Shown here one piece after another: positions 62,867-64,000 of a stretch of DNA of 64,000 nucleotides (its first letter is position 1; the number at the start of each line of letters is the position of its first letter). The position numbers were made by a program, and so were the translations under genes. Below the pieces are notes generated by a model. That model did no database searches. It saw only the letters and a list, made by a program, of their open reading frames with translations, and had not been told where the DNA came from. The stretch comes from Nitrosovibrio sp. Nv4 (GTDB taxonomy: Bacteria > Pseudomonadota > Gammaproteobacteria > Burkholderiales > Nitrosomonadaceae): assembly GCA_945860135.1 (NCBI GenBank), contig CAMAPK010000009.1:1-64000 (forward strand). Direction: 5' to 3'.

Positions 62867-63688
62867 ATGCGCGTGCGCGCTCTGTTATTGTCGTTATTGA
62901 TAGTAGTTAGCAATCCGGGCTATGCCGGGTTGTTCGACGACAAGGAGGCGCGCAAGCAAATCGCCGATCAGCAGGCGCTGATCGGCGATTTGTTCACGCG
63001 CATCACCAGACTGGAAGAAGTGCTTGATAATCAGGCGCTACTTAATTTCCATACCCAGATCGAGGCACTCAAGCAGGATATCAACAAATTGCGTGGCCAG
63101 ATCGAAGTGCTGGCCAACGAAAATGAGTTGATGCAGAAACGGCAGCGGGATTTTTATGTTGATCTGGACAGCCGGCTGAGGCGGATCGAACAGCCTGACC
63201 CGCCCACAATGTCCGGCTCACCCGTTCCGTCAGACATTGCTGGAGCGGAATCGGAAGCACCGCTCCCGGTTGCCGCAGTGGATGCTTCTGTCGCCAGTGC
63301 TGCGACGACAGAAGCTGCAGAGAACGGCGCCTACGAGGCGGCTTATGATTTGTTCAAGGCCGGCAATTATCAGGGCGCCATCACCAGATTCCAGAATTTT
63401 CTCACAAGCCACCCTGCCTCCAGATTTGCACCCAGCGCGCTTTATTGGATTGGTAATGCTTATTATGCGCTGCGTGATTTTGACAATGCCATCGAAACCC
63501 AGCGCAATCTGATCAAGGCTTTTCCCGATAGCGCCAAGGCTCCCGATGCGCTACTCAACATCGCCAGCAGTCAGCGTGAGATGAATAAAATCGTCACTTC
63601 CAAGAGAACGCTGGAGAATCTGATCGCCAGATACCCCGCCAGCGATGCTGCAGATAAAGCCAGGCAACGACTGGCCAATAGAAAGTAG
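62867..63688 (+). CDS. cpoB: Cell division coordinator CpoB (YbgF)
   Basis: 273 residues with a signal peptide, an N-terminal coiled coil (about 25-100, QQALIGDLFTRITRLEEVLD) that trimerises, an Ala-rich linker, and C-terminal TPR-like repeats (AYDLFKAGNYQGAITRFQNF and FAPSALYWIGNAYYALRDFD). CpoB couples peptidoglycan synthesis and outer-membrane constriction with TolA. It starts 2 bases after the pal stop. Confidence 0.94.
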   Translation: MRVRALLLSLLIVVSNPGYAGLFDDKEARKQIADQQALIGDLFTRITRLEEVLDNQALLNFHTQIEALKQDINKLRGQIEVLANENELMQKRQRDFYVDLDSRLRRIEQPDPPTMSGSPVPSDIAGAESEAPLPVAAVDASVASAATTEAAENGAYEAAYDLFKAGNYQGAITRFQNFLTSHPASRFAPSALYWIGNAYYALRDFDNAIETQRNLIKAFPDSAKAPDALLNIASSQREMNKIVTSKRTLENLIARYPASDAADKARQRLANRK

Positions 63689-63786
63689 GGCCGCACCGGT
63701 TGCTGGCGGTGGCTCTACCCGGCGATATGGTTCACCCCCCCTCTTCATTGCGACACAAAATCACACAAATACCTGAGGTCAGAACC

Positions 63787-64000
63787 TTGCGCGTCAGTGA
63801 AATATTTTTCTCCCTACAAGGAGAGAGCAGCCGCGTCGGCTTGCCTACCGTGTTTGTGCGTCTGACCGGATGCCCTTTACGTTGCGGTTATTGCGACACC
63901 GAATACGCTTTTCACGGCGGTGAAAGCATGGCGATCCCCGCCATTCTGGATGAGATTGCCGGTTACGCGCCGCGCTATGTCACGGTCACTGGCGGCGAGC
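63787..64000 (+). CDS. queE: 7-carboxy-7-deazaguanine synthase QueE (cut at window end)
   Basis: Radical-SAM enzyme of queuosine synthesis; 71 codons are in the window. A TTG start at 63787 with GAGG about ten bases upstream gives MRVSEIFFSLQGESSRVGLPT, the QueE signature. It is followed by the cluster motif GCPLRCGYCDTEYAF with the three Cys, and the GGE segment (VTVTGGE). QueE and QueC commonly follow tol-pal-cpoB. The remainder is beyond the edge. Confidence 0.93.
   Translation, partial: MRVSEIFFSLQGESSRVGLPTVFVRLTGCPLRCGYCDTEYAFHGGESMAIPAILDEIAGYAPRYVTVTGGE

Overview
The window looks like the chromosome of a betaproteobacterium, probably of the Nitrosomonadales/Gallionellales type. This is inferred from the gene families, not from a database search. 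Supporting signs are a RegB-type kinase, a ribE-ribBX-ribH-nusB-thiL-pgpA-pncC run, recA-recX-alaS, a DUF3460 gene, a betaproteobacterial type IV pilin cluster, tolQRAB-pal-cpoB-queE, and many small dispersed palindromes at gene borders. The backbone is GC-rich; the central 15.2-31.2 kb is visibly more AT-rich.

Layout. 1-1356: redox two-component pair regA/regB (minus strand). 1703-6542: overlapping riboflavin/NusB/ThiL/PgpA/PncC operon. 6776-11990: recA, recX, alaS, trxB. 12012-15169: small repeats, an Smr nuclease-like gene, a DksA-type zinc protein, an exported peroxiredoxin and an MFS exporter.

15200-31238 is a composite island in a tRNA-Arg(CCU) gene. The 5' half of the host tRNA is at 15200-15238. 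Its 3' half occurs twice, at 25961-26006 and 31194-31238, and every junction shares the anticodon-loop core CTCCTAAG. Element 1 (15231-25969) is a mobilizable element: a 5-methylcytosine methyltransferase with a NotI-like endonuclease, a complete foreign tRNA-Arg(CCU), an AlpA/Xis-like protein, a DUF3987-like ATPase, a MobF relaxase operon with a candidate oriT, and a tyrosine integrase. Element 2 (25962-31201) has its own integrase, a Sel1/surface-adhesin-E-like protein, small exported proteins, a Rap1a-like protein, and a 483-residue protein with motifs of a single-subunit (family A-like) polymerase. Element 2 probably entered first, bringing a 3' half that restored the tRNA. Element 1 then split the restored gene, and the tRNA at 17816-17890 may replace it.

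31438-48405: unknown exported proteins, a spermidine-synthase-like methyltransferase fold, DUF3460, a fatty-acid beta-oxidation cluster (thiolase, FadJ-like fusion, thioesterase, acyl-CoA synthetase, FadE), a BON lipoprotein, miaA, a DAHP synthase, a BtuF-like protein, ispH and a ThiO-like oxidase. 48509-55517: type IV pilus minor pilins pilE-V-W-X, pilY1 and two FimT/GspH-like pilins. 55617-64000: a YebC-family gene, ruvCAB, then ybgC-tolQRAB-pal-cpoB and the start of queE, cut by the window end.

The most notable things are the split tRNA with its replacement and stacked integration sites, the compact polymerase-like protein, the NotI-type restriction-modification pair on a mobilizable element, and small repeats that supply start or stop signals to fadD, ruvC and the peroxiredoxin gene.
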